64,000 nucleotides of DNA from DOZZ01 sp963792655 (GTDB lineage: Bacteria > Acidobacteriota > Terriglobia > Bryobacterales > Bryobacteraceae), in NCBI GenBank assembly GCA_963792655.1, contig CAWBWU010000010.1, forward strand, positions 1 to 64,000. The letters are read 5' to 3'. Below are positions 21,498-30,806 of this stretch, piece by piece. The position numbers were made by a program, and so were the translations under genes. Positions within the stretch are counted from its first letter, which is position 1. Each line of letters starts with the position of its first letter. Under the pieces are notes generated by a model, which did no database searches, was not told the origin of the DNA, and saw only the letters and a list, made by a program, of their open reading frames with translations.

Positions 21498-22010
21498 ATG
21501 ACCACCAACCTGAAGGACCCTGCCGACGTTGAGCGGCGCCTGTGGCGGCAGATCAAGGACGAGCCGTTCGGCATGCTTGGTCCGGTCGGCGCCGTGAACC
21601 AGCACTTCCAACCGATGACCGCCTTCGCTGAACCCGAGTCCGGAACGATCTGGTCTACATGCGCGTCGACAACGATCTCGCTCGCGCCGCCGGCGATGGC
21701 GTCCGGGCCATGTTCGTGCTCATGGCCAAAGATCGCAGTTTCCAGGCCTGCGTCGCTGGACAATTGCGAACCGGCCTCGATTCCCTACACCGCGACAAGT
21801 ATTGGAATGCGGCGGTCGCGGCCTGGTACCCGAAGGGCCGGGACGATCCGGAACTCACGATGCTGCGGCTCGCGTGTGTCGACGCTCAGGTGTGGATTTC
21901 CGATGCCGGCCCGGCCAAGTTCGTCTGGGAGATCGCCAAGGCCAATCTGGGAGGCCACGAGCCAAACCTCGGCGGCAGCGCCTCTGTGAACTGGGTGGGG
22001 AACCAGCTCT
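21498..22010 (+). CDS. Pyridoxamine 5'-phosphate oxidase-like (general stress protein) family (one frameshift)
   Basis: A small split-barrel flavin-binding-like protein of the general-stress-protein/PPOX-like group. It starts MTTNLKDPADVERRLWRQI, continues with FGMLGPVGAVNQHFQPMTAFAEPESGTIW, and after a frameshift near 21,655 with LARAAGDGVRAMFVLMAKD, DKYWNAAVAAWYPKGRDDPELTMLRLACVDAQVWIS and FVWEIAKANLGGHEPNLGG. WNxxVAAWYPxGxDDP is the characteristic block. The restored length of about 170 residues is typical. The end is approximate because the frame stays open past 22,010 over a convergent gene on the other strand. Physiological role in this family is largely unknown. Confidence 0.75.
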
Positions 22011-22206
22011 TCCTGAATTCGGCGTCGGCCTTTTTATCTATGGCGCTCTCCTGCGCCTTCGAAATCCGGCCGGCGTGCTGCGACTGCGAAGCGCGCGCCT
22101 TTGCGTTGCGCGCGTGCGCCTTGTCCTCGATCGGATAGGTTCGGTTAGGGCCAGCGAAGTCTTTGTCGGACAGCTTCTTGCGCTTGTCCGCGTCGAGATC
22201 GGCCAT
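22003..22206 (-). CDS. Small conserved protein of unknown function
   Basis: A basic, Ala/Lys-rich protein of about 68 residues starting MADLDADKRKKLSDKDFAGP, followed by TYPIEDKAHARNAKARASQ and ISKAQESAIDKKADA. I recognise the pattern (a Pro-containing 'YPI-D--HARNA-ARASQ' block followed by a helical tail) from a widespread family of short hypothetical proteins in bacteria and phages, but no function is known to me. The reading frame continues antisense into the PPOX-like gene, so the true stop has probably been lost to an indel near 22,010. Confidence 0.6.
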
Positions 22207-22427
22207 TCGGCGTCTTCTGGTTCAGCCTGACCTTCAAAACACATGGAACGCCGCACCGTTCCCAGCGCAACGCGGATGGGGTTTGCGGCCACTGAACGTC
22301 AAACAGTTCAAAAATTCAGTTACTTGCATTGCGCCCGGGGCGGCTTGACGCACTGCACTACGGACGATAGGTTCCGCGCCGTCGTACGGGGCGGCTGGAG
22401 AACGCTCTCCACCGCCTGGAACTCCCC

Positions 22428-22763
22428 ATGCCCGAACCCGATGATCCGGAGTCGCCTTCCATCGCCTCGATACCGATCCGGGCGTTCGAGGATCGCGGCG
22501 GCCCAAACCGGGTTTCGCCCAGTTAGGCGGCGGCGCGGGGGACGGCTACCGGCTGCTGGGTCAGTTGCTCGGCGGCGTGTTCGGAGGTCTGGGATTGGGT
22601 TGGCTCGTGGATCACCTCGCCGCGACACCAGCCCATGGGGCATTGTGGTCGGTCTCTTTCTTGGCCCGGCCTGTCAATCTACGCTGCGGTCCGCACCGCG
22701 GCGGCCATTAGCGCGCGGTCCGAAAAGGCCATCGGCGTCCTGCCCATGAGGCGGCGGGACTAG
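22428..22763 (+). pseudogene. atpI: ATP synthase protein I (AtpI) (frameshifted)
   Basis: AtpI is a small membrane protein that helps assemble the c-ring of the F0 ATP synthase. From the ATG at 22,428 it reads MPEPDDPESPSIASIP, then in shifted frames GYRLLGQLLGGVFGGLGLGWLVDHL (first membrane helix with the conserved Gly-rich pattern) and WGIVVGLFLG for the second helix, ending KAIGVLPMRRRD at the TAG at 22,761. At least two frameshifts are present. It sits 20 bases upstream of atpB, the usual alphaproteobacterial order atpI-B-E-F'-F. An AGGAG follows the stop and may serve atpB. Confidence 0.78.
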
Positions 22764-22783
22764 AAGGAGTTTCAACGGCGAGC

Positions 22784-23577
22784 ATGGCCGCGATCCAACC
22801 GATGGAACAGTTCATGGTGCGCAAATCGTGGAACTGGCCGAGCTCCGCGCGCCGGGCATAGGGGTGGTCGATCTGTCGATCACAAACTCGGTCCTTCATG
22901 CTGATCGCCGCCGGGCTGATCTGCCTCTTCTTCGCCGCCGCCACGCGCCGGGCGCTGGTCCCTGGGCGCATGCAGGCGGCCGCCGAAATGACCTACGCCG
23001 GAGTCACGGCACGCTGACGGGAGCCATCATTGGTGATCGCAGCCGCCCCTATCTGCCCCTCGTCTTCACCCTTTTCCTCCTCATCGCCGTCCTCAATCTG
23101 ATCGGCCTTGCGCCCGGCGAATTGACCGTGACTTCGCAGCTCGCGGTGACGGCGACCCTGGCGATCTTGACCTTCTCCATCGTGATCATCGTCGGGTTCG
23201 CCCGCAACGGCCTTGGCTTCTTCAAGCTCTTCGCGCCCTCGGGGATGCCTTGGCCAATGCTATTCCTCATGATCCCGATCGAACTCATCTCCTTCTCCGT
23301 GCGACCATTGACCCTGGCGATGCGTCTCTTTGGTAACATGTTGGGCGGGCACGTCGTCACCTACATGTTCGGGTAATTCGTCGTAGGACTAGGCCTCCTC
23401 GGCGTGGCCGGTCATGGTCTGGCCAAGCTGGGATTTTTGGGCTCGGCGGTCTCCTTCGCCATCATCGTCGCCCTGCTGGCCCTGGAGTTCATCGTCGCTC
23501 TCCTGCAGGCGCTGGTGTTCGCCGCTCTCACCTGCGTTTACCTGAACGAGGTCGTGAACCTCGACCACGGCCACTAA
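22784..23577 (+). pseudogene. atpB: F0 ATP synthase subunit a (AtpB) (frameshifts and an internal stop)
   Basis: Subunit a forms the proton half-channels of F0 in the inner membrane. The N-terminus MAAIQPMEQF is followed after short shifts by VELAELRAPGIGVVDLSITNS, FMLIAAGLICLFFAAATRRA, and a long open piece with YLPLVFTLFLLIAVLNLIGLAPGE, PMLFLMIPIELISFSVRPLTLAMRLFGNMLGGHVV. The Arg in LAMRLFGNM is the essential channel arginine and is present. A TAA at 23,374 interrupts FGYFVV (a Tyr codon changed to stop), after which the same frame continues to FAALTCVYLNEVVNLDHGH and the stop at 23,575. The restored protein is full length. Confidence 0.85.
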
Positions 23578-23608
23578 TTCCAGCCTCAAGCCATAGGGGA
23601 CAATTCAC

Positions 23609-23830
23609 ATGGATCTTGCTTCTGCACGGCACATCGGCGCCGGGTCGCCATGACCGGCCTCGTCGGCCCGGCGCGGGCCTTGGCATCCTCTTCGGCAACT
23701 ACCTTCAGGCGGCTATCCGCAACCCGGCGGCGGCGGCCGGCGAGCGGGTCTACCTGTTCCTCGGAATGGCTCTGGCCAAATCGATGGGGATCTTTGGCCT
23801 CGTCTGGGCTTCATGATCCTCTTCACCTAG
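23609..23830 (+). pseudogene. atpE: F0 ATP synthase subunit c (AtpE) (frameshifted, proton-site residue replaced)
   Basis: Subunit c, the proteolipid of the rotating ring. The restored protein has about 72 residues: MDLASARHIGAG, a first helix with GLGILFGNYLQAA, the polar loop IRNPAAAAGERVY (conserved RNP) and a second helix LFLGMALAKSMGIFGLV-FMILFT. In other c subunits the second helix carries the proton-binding Glu or Asp in the position occupied here by Lys, encoded AAA at 23,778-23,780 in ALAKSMGIF (usually ALTEALGIF). GAA to AAA is a one-base change, and the gene also has frameshifts near 23,640, 23,680 and 23,810, so a sequence error is likely. Start ATG at 23,609 follows a GGGGA. Confidence 0.82.
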
Positions 23831-23845
23831 TCTTTGGGGTCAACC

Positions 23846-24012
23846 ATGGCGACGCCTACGCCTCCCACTGCTGGCGGGGGAATGCCACAGTTCGACCTCG
23901 CCCAATGGCCCGGCGAGATTGTCTGGGCCCTCGTTATCTTCGCGGCGCTCTATTTCCTGCTCGCACGCGTCTTCCTGCCGTGATTAGGTTTGTCCGATCG
24001 AGGCGCGGGTAG
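23846..24012 (+). pseudogene. F0 ATP synthase subunit b' (AtpF'), N-terminal fragment
   Basis: Only the N-terminus of a b-type stator subunit is present: MATPTPPTAGGGMPQFDLAQWPGEIVWALVIF, then a membrane helix ending FLLARVFLP. The order FDLAQWPGQIVW is typical of the alphaproteobacterial b' subunit, which follows subunit c. After the codon for Pro at about 23,982 the frame hits a stop, and within the next 30 bases the sequence turns into a PQQ dehydrogenase of a different organism. The long coiled-coil domain (over 100 residues) and the second b gene are missing, so the contig changes source here. Confidence 0.75.
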
Positions 24013-25335
24013 GTGATGGCGCTCGATGCGCGCACTGGCCGCCAAATCTGGCGCTATCAGCGGAAGCAGAAAGTCGTCAATCCGTATGAGATCAACCGTG
24101 TGAATCGCGGCGTGACGATTCTGGGCAACCGTCTTTTCTTCGGCACGCTCGACGGCGCGCTCGTAGCCCTCGATTCTCGCAACGGCGCATTGCTCTGGGA
24201 AACACAGGTAGGCGATAGCATGCTCGGTTACACCATCACGTCGCCGCCGCTTGTGGTGAAAGACAAGATCGTCACCGGCATCACCGGAGGTGAGTTCGGT
24301 GTACGCGCGTTCATCGACGCTTATGAACCCGCGACCGGCAAGCGAATCTGGCGCTGGTACACAGTACCCGGTAAAGGGGAGTTCGGGAACGACACGTGGG
24401 AGGGCGAAAGTTGGAAGCACGGCGGCGCGCCCACCTGGCTGACGGGCAGCTACGATGCCGAATCCAACACCATCTTCTGGGCGACGGGCAATCCGGGCCC
24501 TGATATCAACGGAGACGTGCGCAAGGGCGACAACCTGTTCAGTTGTTCCGTGGTTGCGCTCGATGCAGACACCGGCACGCGCAAGTGGCACTACCAGTTC
24601 ACCCCCAACGACACCCACGATTGGGATTCGACCGAAGACATGGTGCTGGTCGATCGCCAGTGGCACGGCCAGAATCGCAAATTGCTTTTACATGCCGACC
24701 GCAATGGCGTCTTTTACGTCCTCGACCGGACGGATGGCAAGTTCCTGGCGGCAACACCGTTTGTGCGCGCCAGTTGGGTGAAAGGCTGGGACGCGAAAGG
24801 CCGTCCCATCACCACGGAGGGTTGGCGCGCGGATCCCGCTGGCGTGACAGTCTACCCGTCGCTCGGCGGCGGCTCAAACTTTCAGGCGCCCTCGTATAGT
24901 CCTCTCACCGGCTGGATGTATTTCATGTACTACGACGGGCCAGGGCAGTACTCGATCGGCCCCGCGCCCTATGAACCGGGCAAGCAGTTCCAGGGCACCG
25001 GCAGCGGCCGCGGCGTGCCACCCGATCCGAAGCAGGCGCCACCATCGCAAGGGGTGATGGCCGTTGACCCGGAGACAGGCAAAGCGAAGTGGAAGTTCGA
25101 ACTGGCGGAAGGCGCGTTGTCACCCGGAGTGTTGGCGACCGGCGGAGGCCTGGTCTTCGCAGCCACGGGGGAAGGGAACTTCATCGCGCTCGATTCCAAA
25201 ACCGGCAAAGCGCTCTGGCATTTCAGCGCCGGCGGGACCATCCCTTCATCGCCCATCAGCTATTCCGTCGACGGTAAACAATATGTCGCCGTCTCCAGCG
25301 CGAACGTGCTGTATAGTTTCGCGCTGCCGGATTAA
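24013..25335 (+). CDS. PQQ-dependent dehydrogenase, N-terminally truncated
   Basis: A periplasmic quinoprotein alcohol dehydrogenase-like eight-bladed propeller. Tryptophan-docking motifs recur: MALDARTGRQIWRY, ALDSRNGALLWE, AYEPATGKRIWRW, ALDADTGTRKWHY, AVDPETGKAKWKF and ALDSKTGKALWHF. The metal/PQQ site region reads WATGNPGPDINGDVRKGDN and NDTHDWDSTEDMV. The two Asp spaced by one residue (DWD) resemble the pattern of lanthanide-using enzymes, but this is only suggestive. About 100 or more N-terminal residues and the signal peptide are missing: a TAG lies directly before the GTG at 24,013, where the contig changes source. No cytochrome domain follows. The stop overlaps the stop of the convergent RND gene by 2 bases. 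Confidence 0.85.
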   Translation: MMALDARTGRQIWRYQRKQKVVNPYEINRVNRGVTILGNRLFFGTLDGALVALDSRNGALLWETQVGDSMLGYTITSPPLVVKDKIVTGITGGEFGVRAFIDAYEPATGKRIWRWYTVPGKGEFGNDTWEGESWKHGGAPTWLTGSYDAESNTIFWATGNPGPDINGDVRKGDNLFSCSVVALDADTGTRKWHYQFTPNDTHDWDSTEDMVLVDRQWHGQNRKLLLHADRNGVFYVLDRTDGKFLAATPFVRASWVKGWDAKGRPITTEGWRADPAGVTVYPSLGGGSNFQAPSYSPLTGWMYFMYYDGPGQYSIGPAPYEPGKQFQGTGSGRGVPPDPKQAPPSQGVMAVDPETGKAKWKFELAEGALSPGVLATGGGLVFAATGEGNFIALDSKTGKALWHFSAGGTIPSSPISYSVDGKQYVAVSSANVLYSFALPD

Positions 25336-28300
25336 GTCGCCGAACGCGCCGGCTCAAACGCAGCTTGCAATGCCGGCGCTTTCTTCCGCGTCCAACGGCT
25401 CTGGAAGCGTTCGAGATAAACGTAGACTACTGGCGTGATGTAGAGCGTCAGAATCTGCGAGACGACCAGGCCGCCGACGACTGCGAGTCCGAGCGGCCGC
25501 CGTGCTTCGCCGCCAGTCCCTGCGCCGATGGCGATCGGCAAGGTGCCGAGCAGCGCGGCCATCGTGGTCATCATGATCGGGCGGAAACGCTGCAGGCAGC
25601 CTTCGAGAATGGCTTCTTCCGCGTTGCGGCCTTCATTACGCTGCGCGGCAATCGCGAAGTCGATCATCATGATCGCGTTCTTCTTCACAATGCCGATCAG
25701 CAGCATGATGCCGACGAAGGAGTAGAGATTCAGATCGTCGCCAAACATCAGCAGCGTGAGAAGCGCTCCGAGTCCGGCCGATGGCAAGCCCGACAGAATC
25801 GTGATGGGGTGAATGAAGCTCTCATAGAGAACGCCCAGCACAAGGTAGATCACCAGCACCGCAATCACGAGCAGGATCGCAAGGCCGCGCAATGAATCCT
25901 GGAATGCCTGCGCGCTGCCTTGGAAAGTAAAGGTCGTCGTGGACGGTAAGCCTACGTCGCGCGCGGCTTCCTCGACCTTCGCGGTAGCAGCGCTCAGAGA
26001 CACGCCAGGTTTCAGATTGAACTGAAAGTTGACGGCGGGCAGTTGGCCAATGTGGTTCACCGCGAGTGGCGCGACACTCTCGTCCACCTTCGTCACATCC
26101 GACAGCGGCACCAGCTTGTTGGTACTGGAACGAATGTAGAGCTTCGCAAGCGCCGCAGGATCACGCTGAAACTCCGGCGCCACTTCGAGGATGACATCGT
26201 ACTGGTTGGAAGCCGCGGTGATGGTGGAGACGCGGCGGCTGCCGTACGCGGTGTAGAGCGTGTTGGCAATCTGCTCCGGCGTGACACCCAGCGCCAGAGC
26301 GCGATCGCGATCGATGTTGACGTTCAGGCGCGGGCTTGCCAGCCGCAGATCACTGAAGACATCGGTCAATTCCGGAATCGAGCGCAGCTTTTGCTCAAAC
26401 AGCGGTCCCCACTTGTAAAGGTTCGCCGTCTCCGCATCCTGCAAGGCCACGGAATACGCGGCGCGCCCTTCGTTCTGGCCCAGCGTCAGCAGCGGCGGAA
26501 TCCGAAGGAAGACTGTAAGGCCGGGGATCTGCGCAAACTTCTCTTGCAGGTCCTGCATGATGACGGTGGCTTTGGGACGATGCTTGTCTTCTTTGAGCGC
26601 CACGAAGAAAAAGCCTTGATTCTGTCCCGAGAAACCGCCGGTCCCGGTGACGTAATGCTCCACCCATGGATTGCTTCCGACCACTGCAGCAGCTTGCCGT
26701 TGCAGCTTCACCATCTGCTCGAACGACGTGTCCTCTGCCGCTTCGGTGCCGCCGAACATAAACCCGACGTCTACCGTTGGCAGGAAGCTCTTCGGCATCA
26801 CGACGAACACATAACCGGTGACGATAGTGAGGATGAGCGAAAACGCGAGCGTCGCCAAACGATGACGCATGACGAACATCAGCGTGCGCCGGTAGAAGTT
26901 GTTGATGCCGACGAAAAACTTCTCTGACCAGATATAGAAGCGGCTCTGATGATTCGTCTCATGCCGCAGGAAGCGGCTGCACAGCATGGGCGTGAGCGTA
27001 AGTGAGATGAGGCCCGAGATCAAAACGGCAACGGCGATGGTGATCGAGAACTCACGCAGCAGACGGCCAATGATCCCTTCGAGAAACAGCACGGGGATAA
27101 ACACCGCGACGAGCGAGATGGTCATCGAGATGATCGTGAAGCCCGACTTCGCGCGCGCCTTCATAGGCGGCCTGCATGCGCGGCTTGCCCATCTCCATGT
27201 GGCGCACGATGTTCTCGAGCATCACGATGGCGTCATCCACGACGAAGCCGACCGACAGCGTCATGGCCATCATCGAGAGCGTGTCGATCGTGAACCCTAA
27301 TAGCTTCATCACACCGAACGTGCCCAGCAATGAGAGCGGCACGGCGACACTCGGAATCAGTGTGGCCGACACGTTGCGCAGGAAGAAGAAGATCACCAGC
27401 ACGACCAGGCCGATGGTGAGCATCAACGTGAACTTCACGTCCGAGATCGAGTCGCGAATGTTGCGCGAGGCATCGTGGATGGTGTGTAGTTCCACGCCCG
27501 CGGGCATGTTCTGTTTCAGCGTCGGAAGCAGGCGCTCGATGCCTTGCACCACTTCTACGGTGTTGGTTCCCGGCTGTTTCTGAACCGCCAGGATCATCGC
27601 TTCATCGTTGTTGACGTGGAACTCCGACTTGTCGTTCGTCACGCTGTCGAAGACTTTGCCGAGTTCTTCCAAACGCACAGGATTGCCATTGCGATAGGCC
27701 ACGATGAGCGGCGCGAATTGCGAAGCCGCGCTCAACTGACTGTTCGACTGCACCGTGTAGGCTTTGGTGAATCCGTACAGCGCACCCGCGGGCAGATCGA
27801 CATTGCCATGCGAGAGCGCGTCGCGCACTTCTTCGAGACCGATCTGTCGCGCGGCAAGTTTGTTCGGGTCGGCCTGAATGCGCACGGCGTACTGCTTCGA
27901 TCCATACACCTGTACCTGGGCAACGCCGCTGACCATCGATATGCGGCGTGCGATCAGCGTTTCGGCATACTCATCAAGAGCGGCGGGCGTCATGGTCTTC
28001 GAGTTCAGACTCATGTAGAGCACGGGCCGCGCAGCCGGATTGACCTTGGAATAAGCAGGAGGCGCGGGCATGTTGCGCGGCAGACTACCGCCCGCTCGCG
28101 AGATGGCAGCTTGCACATCCTGCGCTGCCGCATCGATGTTGCGGTTGAGATCGAACTGAAGCGTGATGCTTGTCGAGCCGAGCGAACTCGATGACGACAT
28201 GCTCGCGATGCCGGCAATGTTCGAAAACTCTTTCTCGAGCGGCGTCGCGACGGAAGTCGCCATCGTGTCCGGATTCGCGCCGGGCAGCGCGGCTGAAACC

Positions 28301-28437
28301 TGGATGGTCGGGTACTCGACCGCGGGCAGATCGCTTACCGGCAGCGTCGTATAACTCAACAACCCGAACGCCAGGATGGCAGTCATCAACAGAGTCGTTG
28401 TGACTGCGCGGCGAATAAAGAAATCGGTAATCGACAT
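25332..28437 (-). CDS. RND multidrug efflux permease, HAE1 type (one frameshift)
   Basis: Inner-membrane proton-driven efflux pump of the AcrB/MdtBC type, about 1,035 residues restored. The N-terminal half from the ATG at 28,437 has SITDFFIRRAVTTTLLMTAIL, the periplasmic porter domain, and TM4 with SVGFVVDDAIVMLENIVRHME, both proton-relay aspartates present. A single frameshift near 27,145 follows GAREVG. The second half, open to 25,332, has ISMTISLVAVFIPVLFLEGI and TM10 IGIVKKNAIMMIDFA with the relay lysine. It starts 3 bases after the stop of its adaptor gene. No outer-membrane factor is encoded here, so it probably borrows TolC from elsewhere, for example the one at 44,420. Confidence 0.92.
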
Positions 28438-28440
28438 CGC

Positions 28441-29631
28441 TTAACCCATCACCCGCACATGTGCACCGGGCACCAGATGGACTTGCCCTTCGGCGATGAC
28501 GCGATCGCCCGCCTGCAACCCGCTGCCGACCACGGCCTGTTCCGGTTGGCCCGGTTCAGTGAAGTTTCGCAGCACTTGAACGTTCTGCATCGTCACGGTG
28601 TGGTCAGGCTTCATCAGCCAGACATACTTGCCGCTCGGCCCGGTTTGAATGGTTTGCGAGGGGACCAGAATGCGATCGCGTTCCGTGCTCAGGCGGGTGC
28701 GCACATTAACGAACTCACCCGGCCACAAATTGCGGCTCTGATTGTCGAACAGCGCTTTGAGCTTGATGGTGCCGGTGGTCGCGTCCACCGAATTGTCGAT
28801 GAAGCGCAATTGTCCCGATACCTCTGTTCCACTCGAGGGCTGCGCATACACCGTCAGTGGCCGGTTCGAGCCAGAGTGCCGCACCGAAGCGAGCACGTTT
28901 TCTGGAACCGAGAACGAGACGTACACCGGGGTGACCTGCAACAGCGTCACGAGCGTCGTCTCATTCTCTTTGACCACGTTGCCTTCTTTCACCGGGATGC
29001 TGCCCGCCCGTCCGGCGATCGGCGCCGTGATCTTCGTATACCCAAGCTGCAAGCGTGTCTGCGCAAGGCGCGCACGGTCGGCTCGCAACGCAGCCTGTGC
29101 ACTTTCGAGCGCGGCGCGATCTGCGTCGAGCGTGGCTTTCGATGACTCCGCCGCGGAGACTACCTGGTCCGTCTGCTCGCGCGAAAAGATGCCTTCTTTC
29201 GCGAGCTTAGTGCCGCGCTCCGCCATCGACTCCGCATTTTTCAGCGTCGCCTGATCTTTGGCGATGGTCGCGAGCGCCTGTTTTTCATTGGCGGCGTCGC
29301 GCGCGATGTTGGCTTCGAGTTCAGTGATCTGGCGGTTCAACGGTTCCGGATCGATCTCGAACAACAGACTGCCGCGGCTTACGTCGCGGCCCTCCTGAAA
29401 GTGGACGCGCAGGATCTGACCGGTGAGCCGCGGCTTCACGTCAACCGTCGAAACGGCCTCCACATTTCCGATTGCTGAAATATCGAGCGGTACATCAGCG
29501 GCGCGCGCGGCAACGGCTCGCACTGCTACGGGTGCAGTGGCATCGGCTGCGGCGTTCTGTGGGCCCCGCGAACACCCAACGGCGGCGAGCGCCAGCGCAG
29601 TTACGGCGAATACTCTCGTTGATAACATCAA
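28441..29631 (-). CDS. RND efflux periplasmic adaptor (membrane fusion protein), MdtA-like lipoprotein
   Basis: A 396-residue periplasmic adaptor that joins the RND pump to an outer-membrane channel. It begins with a lipoprotein signal (ALALAAVGCSRGP, Cys20 as lipid anchor). Then come VDVKPRLTGQILRVHFQEGRDVSRGSLLFEID (barrel-sandwich lipoyl half-motif), a long alpha-helical hairpin (about residues 100-190, rich in Ala, Glu, Lys), and YTKITAPIAGRAGSIPVKEGNVV, the second lipoyl half. The beta-barrel domain follows (VYVSFSVPENVL, NLWPGEFVNVRTRL). Spacing of 3 bases to both neighbours shows that it is in the same operon as the HtrA-type gene upstream and the pump downstream. Confidence 0.92.
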   Translation of the reverse strand: MMLSTRVFAVTALALAAVGCSRGPQNAAADATAPVAVRAVAARAADVPLDISAIGNVEAVSTVDVKPRLTGQILRVHFQEGRDVSRGSLLFEIDPEPLNRQITELEANIARDAANEKQALATIAKDQATLKNAESMAERGTKLAKEGIFSREQTDQVVSAAESSKATLDADRAALESAQAALRADRARLAQTRLQLGYTKITAPIAGRAGSIPVKEGNVVKENETTLVTLLQVTPVYVSFSVPENVLASVRHSGSNRPLTVYAQPSSGTEVSGQLRFIDNSVDATTGTIKLKALFDNQSRNLWPGEFVNVRTRLSTERDRILVPSQTIQTGPSGKYVWLMKPDHTVTMQNVQVLRNFTEPGQPEQAVVGSGLQAGDRVIAEGQVHLVPGAHVRVMG

Positions 29632-29634
29632 TCC

Positions 29635-30790
29635 TCAAAGCTCGGGATCGGGCGGTGCTTCGCCGAGTACGATGCTCAGGCGCTGCGTCCGGTTCCCCCG
29701 CAAAATCGTCAGGTTCAGCGTGTCGCCCGGATGCTTAGCGGCCACTGCTTTTTGCAACAAATCGTCTGAGGTGGCGGGCCGGTTTTCGATCGCGACGATC
29801 ATATCGCCGCCAATGCCCAGCTCGTAGTTCCCGGCATACACCGCGCGCGTAGGACCCCGCAGCCCTGCTTTCTCCGCCGCAGACCCGCGCTGTACGCGTT
29901 GCACCAGCAAACCACCCTCGCGCGGATAGCCCAACTCCTGCGCCAGATCGTCACGCACATACAGAGTGTCCGCTCCCAGGAACGGCTGCGTCACGCGGCC
30001 GCGGACCCTGTACTCTTCGAGCATCGCCTTGGCGCGATTCACCGGCATCGCGAAACCGATACCGATGTTGCTTGCCGTCTGGTTCGAGGGTCGCGATAAA
30101 TCGCGGTGTTGATGCCGATCACATCTCCATGTGAATCGAGCAACGGGCCGCCACTATTGCCGGGGTTGATCGCGGCGTCGGTTTGAATCATGTTCTCGAG
30201 CGAGTGCGTACGGTCCGAGCGCAACGAACGATCGAGAGAACTCACGACGCCCGTAGTCAACGTCCCTTCGAGCCCGAACGGATTCCCGATCGCCAGCACT
30301 TTCTGTCCCACTTGCAAGCCATCCGACGTGCCGAGATGCAGAAAGGGCAGCCGGTGGCCTGCGTTGATCTGGATCAACGCGAAATCGTTGCGTTGATCCG
30401 TCGCGAGCACGTGGCCGGATATTGTTTCTTGTCGGCCAGCGTCACGGTCAGCTTGCTGCTGCCCAGCACGACGTGGCGGTTGGTCAGAATCTGCCCGTCT
30501 TCATTGATCAGAAAGCCCGACCCGCTGCCTTCCGACGGATAGACCTGCATGAACCAATCCTGCTGATACACAATGCTGGTGATGTTCACCGTCGCCAGGT
30601 GCGCCTGTTTATAGATGTCGATGTTGTTCGCTTCGTCTGTCGAGTAACCCGACGCGTGCGTGGCGACAGGCTCGGACCAGAGCGCGCCGTTGGCAGCGAC
30701 TCGCGGCACAATGCGCGACATCTTCCAGTCCGCGCGCGAAGTGACGTACCAGAACGCGCACACAATGGCGAGCGAACAAGAGAAGAACAC
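29635..30790 (-). CDS. HtrA/DegP-type serine protease with PDZ domain (two frameshifts)
   Basis: A trypsin-like envelope protease anchored by an N-terminal membrane segment (FFSCSLAIVCAFWYV). The catalytic residues are all visible across two frame breaks (near 30,405 and 30,085): His in ILTNRHVV, Asp in QRNDFALIQI and Ser in INPGNSGGPLLDSHGDVIGINTAI. The C-terminal PDZ domain has QPFLGADTLYVRDDLAQELG, GGLLVQRVQRGSAAEKAGLRGP and GGDMIVAIENRPATSDDLLQ. Total about 385 residues, the size of DegS/HhoA-type members with one PDZ. The GTG at 30,790 keeps the signal anchor in frame; a nearby ATG at 30,800 leads into another frame. It begins 16 bases after the coaE stop and ends 3 bases before the adaptor start. 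Confidence 0.87.
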
Positions 30791-30806
30791 GTGCTTTCAT
30801 CTCTCT

